Shown here piece by piece: positions 1 to 7,760 of a stretch of 9,788 nt of DNA. The DNA lies in contig JAMXLQ010000090.1 in assembly GCA_024280975.1 (NCBI GenBank), positions 1 to 9,788 of the forward strand, written 5' to 3'. The notes under the pieces were generated by a model. It was not told the origin of the DNA. It saw nothing but the letters and a program-made list of their open reading frames with translations, and made no database searches. The DNA comes from Methanosarcina sp. (GTDB lineage Archaea > Halobacteriota > Methanosarcinia > Methanosarcinales > Methanosarcinaceae). Numbering within the stretch: position 1 is the stretch's first letter; each line of letters opens with the position of its first letter. A program made the position numbers and the translations under genes.

Positions 1-2779
1 GAGCAGTATAGCTTTCCTGAATCAGAGACACTTCCTCTGGGGTTCCTTCGGCAATAATTTCTCCGCCTGCATTTCCGCCTTCGGGACCTAGATCAATGAT
101 ATAGTCTGCGGATTTGATTACGTCCAGATTGTGCTCTATTACAACCACGGTATTCCCTTTTGCTACAAGCCCGTTAAGGACTGAGATGAGTTTTTTGACA
201 TCATGGAAGTGAAGCCCGGTTGTGGGTTCGTCAAGGAGGTAAATTGTCTTTCCTGTACCTTTTTTAGAGAGTTCCCTTGTAAGCTTGATCCTCTGGGCTT
301 CCCCGCCTGAAAGCGTTGTTGAGCTCTGGCCGAGTTTGATATAGCCAAGCCCGACTCTTGTAAGAGTATCAAGTTTATTTTTGATTGCAGGGATATTTTC
401 AAAGTGTTCGGCAGCTTCTTCAACGGTCATGTCTAGGACTTCTGCAATCGACTTGCCCCTGTATTTTACTTCAAGGGTTTCCCGGTTGTAGCGTGTACCT
501 TTGCATTCCTCACATTCGATGTACACATCAGGCAGGAAATTCATTTCAATTTTTATCAGCCCGTCTCCCTGGCAGGCTTCACAGCGTCCTCCTTTTACAT
601 TGAAAGAGAAACGCCCATTTTTATAGCCCCTAATTTTGGCTTCTTTGGTATCGGCAAAAGCTTGCCTGATGGCATCAAAAACCTTTGTATAGGTTGCAGG
701 ATTCGAGCGAGGGGTCCTGCCGATAGGGCTCTGGTCAATAACGATTACCTTGTCAATCTCGGAGTCAAAAATAAGCTCGTCATAGTCTCCTGGGGTTACA
801 CTTGATTTGTTTATTTTCTTCATAAGGGCCTTGTACAGAGTATCATAAATTAATGTGGACTTTCCGGATCCTGAAACACCTGTAACCACAGTCAGGACCC
901 CTATGGGAATATTTACATCTATGTCCTTCAGGTTGTTCGCCCTGCACCCTTTAAGCCTAATAAACGCATCACCCTGCCGGCGAAGAGCAGGCGGTTTTAT
1001 CTGCTTTTCTCCTGAGAGGTACTGGCCTGTCATGGATTTCATATTTTTCTCGATTTCTTCAGGGGTACCTTCGGCTACTACATAACCTCCATGCACGCCC
1101 GCCCCTGGCCCTATATCGAGAACATAGTCCGCAGCCCGAATAGTATCCTCATCATGTTCCACAACTATCAGGGTATTTCCAAGATCCCGCAGGGTCTGAA
1201 GAGTCTGGATAAGTCGCTCGTTGTCTCTCTGATGCAGTCCTATTGAAGGTTCATCGAGTACATAGAGCACGCCCATGAGGTTTGAGCCGATTTGGGTAGC
1301 CAGCCGGATTCGTTGGGCTTCTCCGCCTGAGAGAGTGCCTGCGCTGCGGGAAAGAGTGAGATAACCAAGTCCCACATGCTCTAAGAAGCCGAGCCTTGAG
1401 CGGATTTCCTTCAAGACTTGCTTTGCAATCTCTTTTTCCTTTTCCGAAAGCTCAAGATTTTCGAAAAACCGAATGCATTCCAGAATTGAGAGATTGGTTG
1501 TATCCACAATAGATTTGCCGCCGAGCTTCACTGCAAGCACTTTTTCCTTCAGGCGTTTGCCTTCACATTTCGGACAGGGCCGAACTTGCATGAATTTTTC
1601 CAGTTCCTTCCGTCGATATTCAGATTTTGTCTGGCTGTACAGTCTCTCGGACTGTGGGAGCAATCCTTCCCATGTTCCTTTATGAGACCAGTGGGCATCT
1701 CCGTTCTTCATGCTCATACTGAACTGCATGAGTTCGTCCGAGCCGTACATGAGAACATTATACTGCTCAGCTGTGAGAGCCTCAATAGGAGTAAATATGT
1801 CAAAACCGAAATGTTTTGCCACGGCTGCCAGATGCTGGCTCCGGTAACTGTCCAGATAGTTCCTGTACAGGGCGACAGCACCGTCTGCAAGACAGAGTGT
1901 TTTATCCGGAATGATCAGGTCAGGGTCGAACTCCATCTTTATCCCGAGCCCGTTGCAGGCTTCACATGCTCCGAAGGGACTGTTGAAGGAAAACATTCTG
2001 GGCTGGAGTTCTTCAAAAGCCATTCCGCAGACCGGACAGGCCATGTTTGAGGAGTAAAGGTGGTCTTTTCCTTCAGAATCAACTGCGATTAAGAGCCCAT
2101 CGGTTTTCTGGAGAGCGTTTTCGCAGGCTTCGACAAGCCTTGAACGGTCTTCGGAGGGGTCCAGCCGGTCAATAACGACTTCAATATCGTGCTTTTTGTA
2201 ACGGTCAAGGGTAATCTCATCGTCAGTCCTGTGGATTTCCCCGTTTACTCTCATTCGTGCAAAGCCTTCACTGTTTAATTCCCTGAAGAGCTGCTGGTAT
2301 GTTCCTTTTTTCTGTCGGACTACAGGTGAGAGAATGGTAACCATACCCTCACATTCCCTACTGAGACTGTCTGCAATTTTTTCGGGAGATTGAGACTCAA
2401 TTTTTATGTTGTGAGTCGGGCAGTAAGGGGTGCCGACTCTTGCAAAAAGCAGCCTTAAGTAGTCATAAATTTCAGTAACTGTCCCGACTGTACTCCTAGG
2501 ATTTTTTGAGGTTGTTTTTTGCTCAATAGAGATTGCAGGAGATAACCCCTCAATACTGTCCACGTCCGGCTTGTTCATAAGCCCGAGGAACTGCCGCGCA
2601 TAAGCTGAGAGGGATTCCACATAGCGCCGCTGCCCTTCAGCATAAATCGTGTCAAAAGCCAGGGTAGATTTCCCTGAGCCTGAAACACCTGTAATAACAA
2701 TTAACTTGTCCCGCGGGAGTTCCACTGTAATGTTTTTAAGGTTGTGTTCCCGTGCCCCTTTAATAATAATATTTTTCAT
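1..2779 (-). CDS. uvrA: UvrA, excinuclease ABC subunit A (C-terminus cut by window edge)
   Basis: UvrA is the DNA-damage sensor of nucleotide excision repair; as a dimeric ABC ATPase it loads UvrB on lesions in the cytoplasm. The ATG at 2777-2779 opens 926 codons with no stop before the edge. Visible in order: Walker A GVSGSGKST (residues 31-39), a zinc module C248-X2-C251-X20-C272-X2-C275, ABC signature LSGGEAQR (483), Walker B with LDEPSIGLH, a second Walker A (634-642), a second zinc module C733-X2-C736-X19-C756-X2-C759, a second signature (823) and LDEPTTGLH. The last residues seen (ESYTA) align with the E. coli tail, where only about seven residues remain, so little is missing. A weak AGAAGG site lies just upstream of the ATG. 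No frameshift was seen. UvrB and UvrC are not in the window. Mesophilic methanogens are thought to have gained UvrABC from bacteria. Confidence 0.97.
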   Translation of the reverse strand, partial: MKNIIIKGAREHNLKNITVELPRDKLIVITGVSGSGKSTLAFDTIYAEGQRRYVESLSAYARQFLGLMNKPDVDSIEGLSPAISIEQKTTSKNPRSTVGTVTEIYDYLRLLFARVGTPYCPTHNIKIESQSPEKIADSLSRECEGMVTILSPVVRQKKGTYQQLFRELNSEGFARMRVNGEIHRTDDEITLDRYKKHDIEVVIDRLDPSEDRSRLVEACENALQKTDGLLIAVDSEGKDHLYSSNMACPVCGMAFEELQPRMFSFNSPFGACEACNGLGIKMEFDPDLIIPDKTLCLADGAVALYRNYLDSYRSQHLAAVAKHFGFDIFTPIEALTAEQYNVLMYGSDELMQFSMSMKNGDAHWSHKGTWEGLLPQSERLYSQTKSEYRRKELEKFMQVRPCPKCEGKRLKEKVLAVKLGGKSIVDTTNLSILECIRFFENLELSEKEKEIAKQVLKEIRSRLGFLEHVGLGYLTLSRSAGTLSGGEAQRIRLATQIGSNLMGVLYVLDEPSIGLHQRDNERLIQTLQTLRDLGNTLIVVEHDEDTIRAADYVLDIGPGAGVHGGYVVAEGTPEEIEKNMKSMTGQYLSGEKQIKPPALRRQGDAFIRLKGCRANNLKDIDVNIPIGVLTVVTGVSGSGKSTLIYDTLYKALMKKINKSSVTPGDYDELIFDSEIDKVIVIDQSPIGRTPRSNPATYTKVFDAIRQAFADTKEAKIRGYKNGRFSFNVKGGRCEACQGDGLIKIEMNFLPDVYIECEECKGTRYNRETLEVKYRGKSIAEVLDMTVEEAAEHFENIPAIKNKLDTLTRVGLGYIKLGQSSTTLSGGEAQRIKLTRELSKKGTGKTIYLLDEPTTGLHFHDVKKLISVLNGLVAKGNTVVVIEHNLDVIKSADYIIDLGPEGGNAGGEIIAEGTPEEVSLIQESYTA

Positions 2780-2920
2780 TTTCCTTCTCTCGGGTTTTTG
2801 TCCAGTTGAATCGGTTAGATGAAAATTTAAGTTCAAAGTGAAGTCTGGATTTATGTTAGAGTAGCGTCTGGATCTTAAAGTTGCAGCTCTAAGAAATCCA
2901 GAAAAATATGAATTTGTGAA

Positions 2921-2951
2921 CTTTAAGAAACTTTTTTGAAAAAGCTTAAAG
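2921..2951. repeat. Inverted repeat in the presumed uvrA leader
   Basis: CTTTAAG (2921-2927) pairs with CTTAAAG (2945-2951), and inside it CTTTTT (2931-2936) pairs with AAAAAG (2939-2944). This gives a 13-bp stem with a three-base bulge (AAA) and a TG turn. It lies about 140-170 bases upstream of the uvrA start. If the TATA-like site at 3001-3012 is used, it would be part of the uvrA leader RNA. It could also be a protein-binding palindrome or an AT-rich coincidence. Confidence 0.45.
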
Positions 2952-3000
2952 CTTGTGTTTGCTCGTCAAATCGTTAGTTCAGGCAGATAATTCTTTGTAT

Positions 3001-3012
3001 TATTATAAATAC
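3001..3012 (-). promoter_or_regulatory. Possible TATA box for uvrA
   Basis: On the minus strand this reads GTATTTATAATA, a good match to an archaeal TATA box. It would place the transcript start near 2978-2982 and give a leader of about 200 bases. No better box was seen nearer the ATG at 2779, but the region is so AT-rich that chance matches are expected. Confidence 0.3.
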
Positions 3013-3144
3013 TTAGTTATAATAGACTGTGACTGGTGACTAGTTTCACTTATAGCCACCGATGGCAATTTTCTGATTTACACTACCCCGTTTTTGATAC
3101 ATACAACAAAATGCAGACTTTTTATTAATAGAGTAATATAGCGG

Positions 3145-3272
3145 ACTGAAAGTATTAAACAATAAATAAGTGGATCTTAGAATCTACATGCTGTGAATGA
3201 AGTTTACCGACAGTGAATTGAATAACTTTCTTATTATTAATTTTATACCTGTTCACCTTCAATACTTTCAGT
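3145..3272. repeat. 12-bp inverted repeat enclosing about 100 bases
   Basis: ACTGAAAGTATT (3145-3156) and AATACTTTCAGT (3261-3272) are exact reverse complements, separated by 104 bases. The arms could be the ends of a small non-autonomous mobile element (MITE-like). I see no target-site duplication just outside the arms, and the interior has no reading frame of note. A long-range RNA stem is the alternative. Confidence 0.4.
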
Positions 3273-3306
3273 TCAGAAGAATCATTTTCTCTACAAACCA
3301 GCGTGA

Positions 3307-3450
3307 ATAAAAGCTGTTAAGTCAGGAACTGATCCCCAAAAAAAGAACGAGGATAACATCGCTAAACTGCAAGAAGAGCAGAGTTTGAACTTTTAATCAT
3401 ATAACGGATGGCTAGATTATGCCTATCATATAAATAATGATCTACTTTAG
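3307..3450 (+). pseudogene. Possible decayed reverse-transcriptase C-terminal tail
   Basis: One plus frame reads a coding-like stretch (KAVKSGTDPQKKNEDNIAKL, then QEEQSLNF), meets a TAA at 3394-3396, and continues in the same frame with SYNGWLDYAYHINNDLL to a TAG at 3448-3450. The second part recalls the 'SY-G-W/HLKHAN-Y-L' end of group II intron, retron and diversity-generating reverse transcriptases, preceded as in those by a 'QSLNS'-like run. The upstream catalytic region (YxDD) is not found in any frame nearby. The match rests on pattern memory over about 25 residues and may be chance. Confidence 0.2.
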
Positions 3451-3898
3451 AATATTTTAATAGAATTTTATTAAATTAGTATAGAAGTACTGAAAAGACG
3501 AGTAGTATCCGATATAAGATAAACAAGAATGATTTGCGGGTTTTAAGAACTATGAAAAAAGTGAAATGCTCGTATATTCAAGATTTTATAACAGTGGAAG
3601 ATTAATAGAAATGAATGGATAAACTATTTAACCTTTAATGGATGGAAAATAGAGTATTACAAAAGATTATTACGGTGGGTAAATATTTTGAATAGATTAA
3701 CTCTTCTTTCTTTAAAGCTATGGATTTACTTGGAGATTTCTAGAATTTATTGAATAGATATTCTATGTATAGATTCATTTTTCTTTTTATTTTATAGATT
3801 GTTCTTTTGTCTGTGCATATTATCAAAAAAATATTACTGTGATTTATCTACTTTTCTGAACTTACTTAATTTGAATTATAAAATGCTTCAAATATCCT

Positions 3899-5983
3899 TT
3901 ACCAGATCACTGGTCTCTCATTTTCTGGTCTGTAGAGTTTATCTGAGGGCTTTATGTTTGGGAACGCCTTATAGAACTCAGACACGTTAAAGACCACGCC
4001 GTTGACCCTGAACCTGGATGGCGAGTGAGTATCAGTCAGTGCTAACGTTCTAAGGGATTCGTTTATGTCCGATTCCCTCCATACCTGAGTAAAGCTTAAG
4101 AAAAACCTCTGATCTCCAGCAAATCCATCAATCGGTTCTGGTTCCTCTTTCAATGAGAGCTTATAGGCGTGATAGGCCACGGTCAATCCGCCGAAATCCG
4201 CTACGTTCTCAGGCAGGGTCAGGTTGCCGTTGACGTACAGGCCGGGCAGAATCTCAAACCTGTTATACTCATCCACCAGAACCCCTGTGCTTTTGTTGAA
4301 ATTATCGGCATCTTCTGGTGTCCACCAATCCGTCAAATTTCCACTTGAGTCGAATTTCCTGCCCTGGCTATCAAAGTGATGAATAATCTCGTGTCCGATA
4401 ATAGCACCTATGGCACCATAATTGACAGCATCATCGGCATCCTTATCGAAAAAAGGCGGCTGAAGAATGCCCGCTGGGAAGACTATGATTATTTTATTGT
4501 AATCTGCATAGGCATTAGTCTCCTGGGGATTCATCTCCCAGAGTTTGCGATTTACAGGCTGACCTATTCTATTCAGACCGCTAGGACCGTGATGGAACTT
4601 GAATCTAGATGCCCTGAGTACATTCCTTACGTATGAATCGTTCTTCACTTCAAGCTCTGAATAGTTCAGCCATTCATCGGGGTAGCCTACCTGTACATCC
4701 AAAGCCTCAAGCTTCATGAGAGCTTCCTTCTTGGTTTCAGGCTCCATCCATGTCAAATTTTGAATTCTTTCCCTGAAAGCCTTCTTCAGGTTAGATATCA
4801 TCTCCTGCATCCTGGCCTTGGAAACTGGATCGAAATACCTGTCTACATAGACACGGCCTATGGCCTCACCTATGGCCTCGTTTTCCGCTTCAATAACCCT
4901 CTTCCAGCGGGGCTTCATCTCCTGCTGGCCATCGAGTTTTTTCCCATAAAAATCAAAGTGTTCCTCCTCTACGTCGGAGCTGAGGTAAGGAGACGTGCCT
5001 AAAATCAGCTTCCAGCGCAGGAAGGTCTTCCAATCAGCTATATTCTCGTCCTGAAGAGCGACGCTTAGCTCCTTGAAGAAGGAAGGGTTCCTGACGTTGA
5101 CTTCGGTTACATCCGGACGACCCAGGAACCCGAAGAGGCAAGACCAGTCAATGCCTGGGGCAAAGGTCTGAAGCTCCTCAAGGTTCATCTTGTTATAAGT
5201 CTTGACCTCATCGTGGTTGTCAACGTTGGTAAAGGACGCGTTGGCCAGCCTGGTCTCTATCCTCATCACGGTCTTGGCATTATTCTCAGCAATCTCTGGG
5301 CTATCGCCGAGGAAGATGAACATCTTGGTAACATGAGTCAGATACTGTTCTCTGATTTTGATAGATTCGTTGTCCTGCCTGAAATAGAAATCTCTATCTG
5401 GAAGGCCTAGCCCTCCCTGAGTAAGGGTAGCGATCATGACCTTGCTGTTCTTCTTGTCGGGTGCGGCATATATCGAGAAAAAAGGATCAATGCCATAATC
5501 CATCATTTGCGTCGAAACTGCCTGGAGATCGGAGGCATTGGAGATATTGTCTATCATCTTTAGTTCGTTTTTGATTGGGTCAAGATGCTGCTTTTCCAGA
5601 GTGGTATTATCCATTCCCATGCTGTAGAACTTGCCGATCTTTTGTTCAAGGCTTCCCTCAGGGGCAGAGGTGTTGCTGGCTGCATTCTCCAATATTTCTT
5701 TGACACGGTCGTAAGTCTTGTCCTCTACTATCGCGAACTCTCCGTATCGCGATTTATCCAGAGGCACAGGGTGACTTTTTATCCAGGCTCCCTCAGAATA
5801 CTCATAGAAGTCGTCTCCAGGCTTTATTGAGAGATTCATGTTTTCGGGGTCGAAAGCTTTTTCGTATCCTGAAGTACTTGTATTACCCCTCGACATTTCG
5901 GAAGAACCAAAAACTACAAGGGTTAAAGCGTTAACTAATACGATGCCAAAAGCGAACAGACCTATTACTCCCTTCCTCTTCAT
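3899..5983 (-). CDS. M13-family (neprilysin-like) zinc metallopeptidase, exported
   Basis: This 694-residue zinc endopeptidase should cleave peptides at the cell surface. MKRK followed by a hydrophobic stretch (about 5-26) is a signal peptide or membrane anchor. Catalytic motifs of family M13 are complete: NAY (490-492, substrate backbone binding), HEIIH (H531, E532, H535), ENVAD (E592 third zinc ligand, D596) and HSPSRFRV (H653, equivalent to the transition-state His of neprilysin). It ends in VIW, like the CxVW end of the family, and the length fits. It has a single cysteine (C282), so no disulfides, as in prokaryotic members. Sixteen N-X-S/T sequons are present. The open frame extends to 6124, but the TATA box at 6077-6090 lies within that extension and the signal sequence starts at 5983, with GGAG/GGGAG just upstream. 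Substrate unknown. M13 peptidases seem sporadic in archaea, so gain from bacteria is possible. Confidence 0.95.
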   Translation of the reverse strand: MKRKGVIGLFAFGIVLVNALTLVVFGSSEMSRGNTSTSGYEKAFDPENMNLSIKPGDDFYEYSEGAWIKSHPVPLDKSRYGEFAIVEDKTYDRVKEILENAASNTSAPEGSLEQKIGKFYSMGMDNTTLEKQHLDPIKNELKMIDNISNASDLQAVSTQMMDYGIDPFFSIYAAPDKKNSKVMIATLTQGGLGLPDRDFYFRQDNESIKIREQYLTHVTKMFIFLGDSPEIAENNAKTVMRIETRLANASFTNVDNHDEVKTYNKMNLEELQTFAPGIDWSCLFGFLGRPDVTEVNVRNPSFFKELSVALQDENIADWKTFLRWKLILGTSPYLSSDVEEEHFDFYGKKLDGQQEMKPRWKRVIEAENEAIGEAIGRVYVDRYFDPVSKARMQEMISNLKKAFRERIQNLTWMEPETKKEALMKLEALDVQVGYPDEWLNYSELEVKNDSYVRNVLRASRFKFHHGPSGLNRIGQPVNRKLWEMNPQETNAYADYNKIIIVFPAGILQPPFFDKDADDAVNYGAIGAIIGHEIIHHFDSQGRKFDSSGNLTDWWTPEDADNFNKSTGVLVDEYNRFEILPGLYVNGNLTLPENVADFGGLTVAYHAYKLSLKEEPEPIDGFAGDQRFFLSFTQVWRESDINESLRTLALTDTHSPSRFRVNGVVFNVSEFYKAFPNIKPSDKLYRPENERPVIW

Positions 5984-6076
5984 GCTCTCCCAACTCCTAT
6001 TGATTCTAATTCTTACAGTACAGCTACAAAAGCTGCTTATTTGAACTCTATAGAAATCCTTAATCTTGCAGTATAG

Positions 6077-6090
6077 GGTATATATTTGGA
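6077..6090 (-). promoter_or_regulatory. TATA box of the M13 peptidase gene
   Basis: The minus strand reads TCCAAATATATACC, a strong archaeal TATA box with an A-rich upstream element. Transcription would start near 6055, giving a leader of about 70 bases before the ATG at 5983. This argues against the longer open frame being the true start. Confidence 0.6.
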
Positions 6091-6139
6091 GTACGAAATC
6101 GCATAGAATAGACGTTGTGATCAAATTTGCATATTGTAT

Positions 6140-6237
6140 AGTTAAACTTTTGCTGTAATTGGTTGTTCAGTTTAACTGCATAAGTTCGACTGCAAAATTC
6201 CTGTTTAGATAAAACTAACTTTTAACTGTAAGCTCGA
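6140..6237. repeat. Cluster of TTTAACTG-type repeats upstream of the M13 promoter
   Basis: AGTTAAACT (6140-6148) is the exact reverse complement of AGTTTAACT (6169-6177). TTTAACTGCATAAGTTCGA (6171-6189) recurs in shortened form as TTTAACTGTAAGCTCGA (6221-6237). Three related half-sites therefore lie about 50-150 bases upstream of the M13 TATA box, a position suited to an activator or repressor site. Confidence 0.4.
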
Positions 6238-6328
6238 TACACCTCAATATATTCACAAGTCCTATTGCTCCAGTTATAGGACATAATTATCCCCGTAATT
6301 ATTTTAAATTACTTATACTAAAAATAGC

Positions 6329-6384
6329 CTCAGTTCCAAATCTAGTGGTTTTTTAACATTATGTTCAATTGGCTTGGAACTGAG
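6329..6384. repeat. 11-bp inverted repeat with a 34-base centre
   Basis: CTCAGTTCCAA (6329-6339) and TTGGAACTGAG (6374-6384) are exact reverse complements. The centre contains a small palindrome, AACATTATGTT (6355-6365). It lies some 300 bases past the transporter stop and about 240 upstream of the M13 TATA box. It could be a structured RNA, a minimal inverted-repeat element or a binding site; nothing in the sequence decides between these. Confidence 0.45.
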
Positions 6385-6513
6385 TAGAAAATAGAAAAGG
6401 CAACTTCTTCCAAGACTTTGAAACTTCTACACGTCTAATATCCTGGAAAGCTGAAAATTCGGGAAACAAAATTCCAGAAAAGCAAATATGCTCATCTAAA
6501 TATTATTTATTGA

Positions 6514-6580
6514 CAGAAAAAGAAGAAATTGTGAAAAGAAAGAGAAAAATAACGAGGAAAGAGAAAAATGAGAAAATTAG
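6514..6580 (-). terminator. Pyrimidine-rich tract downstream of the transporter gene
   Basis: The minus strand is almost entirely T and C over some 65 bases, with several runs of four or five T. Archaeal RNA polymerase terminates at U-rich runs without needing a hairpin, and 3'-end cleavage factors act on such tracts. It lies 110-175 bases past the transporter stop, so it is a likely transcript end zone for that gene. Confidence 0.4.
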
Positions 6581-6651
6581 ATGAATACAGGAAAAATCCA
6601 GGAAATCTATGCGAAATCAACGGATTTCTCCTGCTTCCCAACCTCTTTTTT

Positions 6652-6672
6652 GTGAAATCTTCCAGATTTCAC
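6652..6672. repeat. Perfect 9-bp hairpin just past the transporter stop
   Basis: GTGAAATCT (6652-6660) and AGATTTCAC (6664-6672) pair perfectly around a three-base loop, 15 bases downstream of the transporter stop codon. On the minus strand it is followed by AAAAAAG, not a T run, so it is not an intrinsic terminator of bacterial type. It may protect the transcript's 3' end. Confidence 0.55.
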
Positions 6673-6686
6673 CCCAATTTCTTACT

Positions 6687-7649
6687 TTAGAACCCACTTT
6701 TTTTGGGTCTTTTACTTTTATCGTGATCGGATATATTTTGCTTTGACCAATGCCCTGCAAGAAAAGCTCCGGACAGGTTATGCCATATGCTGAAAATAGC
6801 ACCTGGAAGTGCTGCAACAGCAGTAAAGTGCTTTATCGCAAGGGCAACACTCAAGCCTGAATTCTGCATTCCTGTATCAATTGCAATCGTTCTTGCTTCA
6901 ATTTCAGTGAGTTTCAGAGCCTTTGAAACCCAGTAACCGCCTGCAAGCCCAAGCCCATTATGCAGGATTACCGCAAGCAGGACTAACGGACCGCTCTGTT
7001 CGAGATTCGCGCTGTTTGTCCCAATAATTATGGCAATAATAATTACTATGGCAGCGGCTGAGATTGCAGGAAAGATTTCTTTAACCGCACTGATCTGTTT
7101 TCCAAAGAAATAATTAATTGCAAGCCCCAGCACTACAGGCACAACAACTACATCTACAACACTTACAAGCATGCCCATAACATCGACTTCCACAGTCTGC
7201 CCTATAAAAACCCATGTAAGGAGAGGAGTCGCCAGAAAAGCCAGCAAGGTAGAGACCGAGGTAAGGACTATTGAGAGAGCCACGTCCCCTCTTGCAAGAT
7301 AACAGATCACATTGGAAGCCGTGCCGCCGGGACAACAACCTAGCAGGATAACGCCTGTCATAAGATCGGCAGGCAATTTTAGAACAAAGCATACTACCCA
7401 CGCCGAAAGTGGCATAATTGTGTATTTCATTAAGGTTCCCAGAAAAACAACCGATGGCCTCTTCAATACTGCAAGGAAACTGTCAACTGAAAGAGTAACT
7501 CCCATTCCTAGCATAATCAGGCTTAGAAAGGGTACGATAAGCCCTTGATGGGGGGCAAAGTATTCAGGATAAACATATGCGACAGCAGACAAAAGTATTG
7601 CCCAGAGGGGAAACAGCGAGGTAAACTTATCAAGTATTTTTTGATACAC
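6687..7649 (-). CDS. BASS-family (bile acid:sodium symporter-like) transporter
   Basis: This 320-residue integral membrane protein with about ten helices probably imports an organic anion with sodium. The two BASS crossover motifs are present: GCCPGGTASN (104-113) and DTGMQNSGLSVALA (from 258). Q262 and D258 align with Q264 and E260, sodium ligands of the Neisseria ASBT structure; Asp instead of the usual Glu is a mild deviation. The start is GTG at 7647-7649, preceded by GGTGAG with three bases between. The C-terminal tail is basic (KSKRPKKSGF). Bile acids are not expected substrates in a methanogen. Characterised microbial relatives carry pantoate or 2-oxo acids such as pyruvate, but the sequence does not show which. 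It has its own TATA box and appears to be a single gene. Confidence 0.93.
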   Translation of the reverse strand: MYQKILDKFTSLFPLWAILLSAVAYVYPEYFAPHQGLIVPFLSLIMLGMGVTLSVDSFLAVLKRPSVVFLGTLMKYTIMPLSAWVVCFVLKLPADLMTGVILLGCCPGGTASNVICYLARGDVALSIVLTSVSTLLAFLATPLLTWVFIGQTVEVDVMGMLVSVVDVVVVPVVLGLAINYFFGKQISAVKEIFPAISAAAIVIIIAIIIGTNSANLEQSGPLVLLAVILHNGLGLAGGYWVSKALKLTEIEARTIAIDTGMQNSGLSVALAIKHFTAVAALPGAIFSIWHNLSGAFLAGHWSKQNISDHDKSKRPKKSGF

Positions 7650-7760
7650 TATCTCACCAGATTTGCAGGATGAAGCCCGTACCCGAAGCTTAAGTAATAG
7701 AGATTAGCTGAGTGAATTCAATAAAGTGAACATTTAGAGGTGAATATTTTTGTACAGGTT

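Larger units (their letters stand above)
2780..3898. other. AT-rich intergenic region between the M13 peptidase gene and uvrA
   Basis: This 1.1 kb stretch has no convincing intact gene; all frames are broken often. The part next to uvrA should hold its promoter and leader: a TATA-like site near 3001-3012, a hairpin at 2921-2951 and two direct copies of GTCTGGAT (2843-2850 and 2866-2873). The middle holds a 12-bp inverted repeat (3145-3272) and a possible decayed coding fragment (3307-3450). Beyond that, 3451-3780 shows only short, unrelated frames. Downstream of the M13 stop, the minus strand carries a run of seven T (3825-3831), which could end that transcript, since archaeal termination favours U-rich runs. 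Confidence 0.7.
5984..6686. other. AT-rich intergenic region upstream of the M13 peptidase gene
   Basis: These 703 bases contain no convincing gene. From the M13 side outwards: the M13 leader and TATA box (6077-6090), a cluster of TTTAACTG-type repeats (6140-6237), a 7-bp hairpin GTCCTAT/ATAGGAC (6259-6265 and 6276-6282), an ATAATTA/TAATTAT hairpin (6283-6302), an 11-bp inverted repeat (6329-6384), a pyrimidine-rich minus strand (6514-6580), and a 9-bp hairpin just past the transporter stop (6652-6672). A 40-codon plus frame starting at 6568 has no family resemblance and runs into the transporter 3' end, so it is not called. Confidence 0.7.

Noticed and set aside
855..2050. Several plus-strand frames of 70-154 codons opposite uvrA
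   Set aside because: They are antisense shadows of an intact, highly conserved coding sequence.
2843..2873. Two direct copies of GTCTGGAT upstream of uvrA as an operator
   Set aside because: Eight bases in a 1 kb gap can recur by chance, and the spacing of 23 bases is not a whole number of helical turns.
3041..3080. Possible insertion-sequence end near the TATA-like site of uvrA
   Set aside because: The segment looks less AT-rich than its surroundings, but no transposase frame or matching second end was found.
2780..3898. CRISPR array or tRNA gene in the long gap
   Set aside because: No regularly spaced repeats and no T-loop-like GGTTCGAATCC sequence were seen.
5984..6124. N-terminal extension of the M13 peptidase (47 more codons)
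   Set aside because: The TATA box at 6077-6090 lies within it, and the signal sequence begins at the internal ATG at 5983, which has GGAG-type sites upstream.
6568..6690. 40-codon plus-strand frame next to the transporter 3' end
   Set aside because: It overlaps the transporter stop on the other strand, reads through the hairpin at 6652-6672 and resembles no family.
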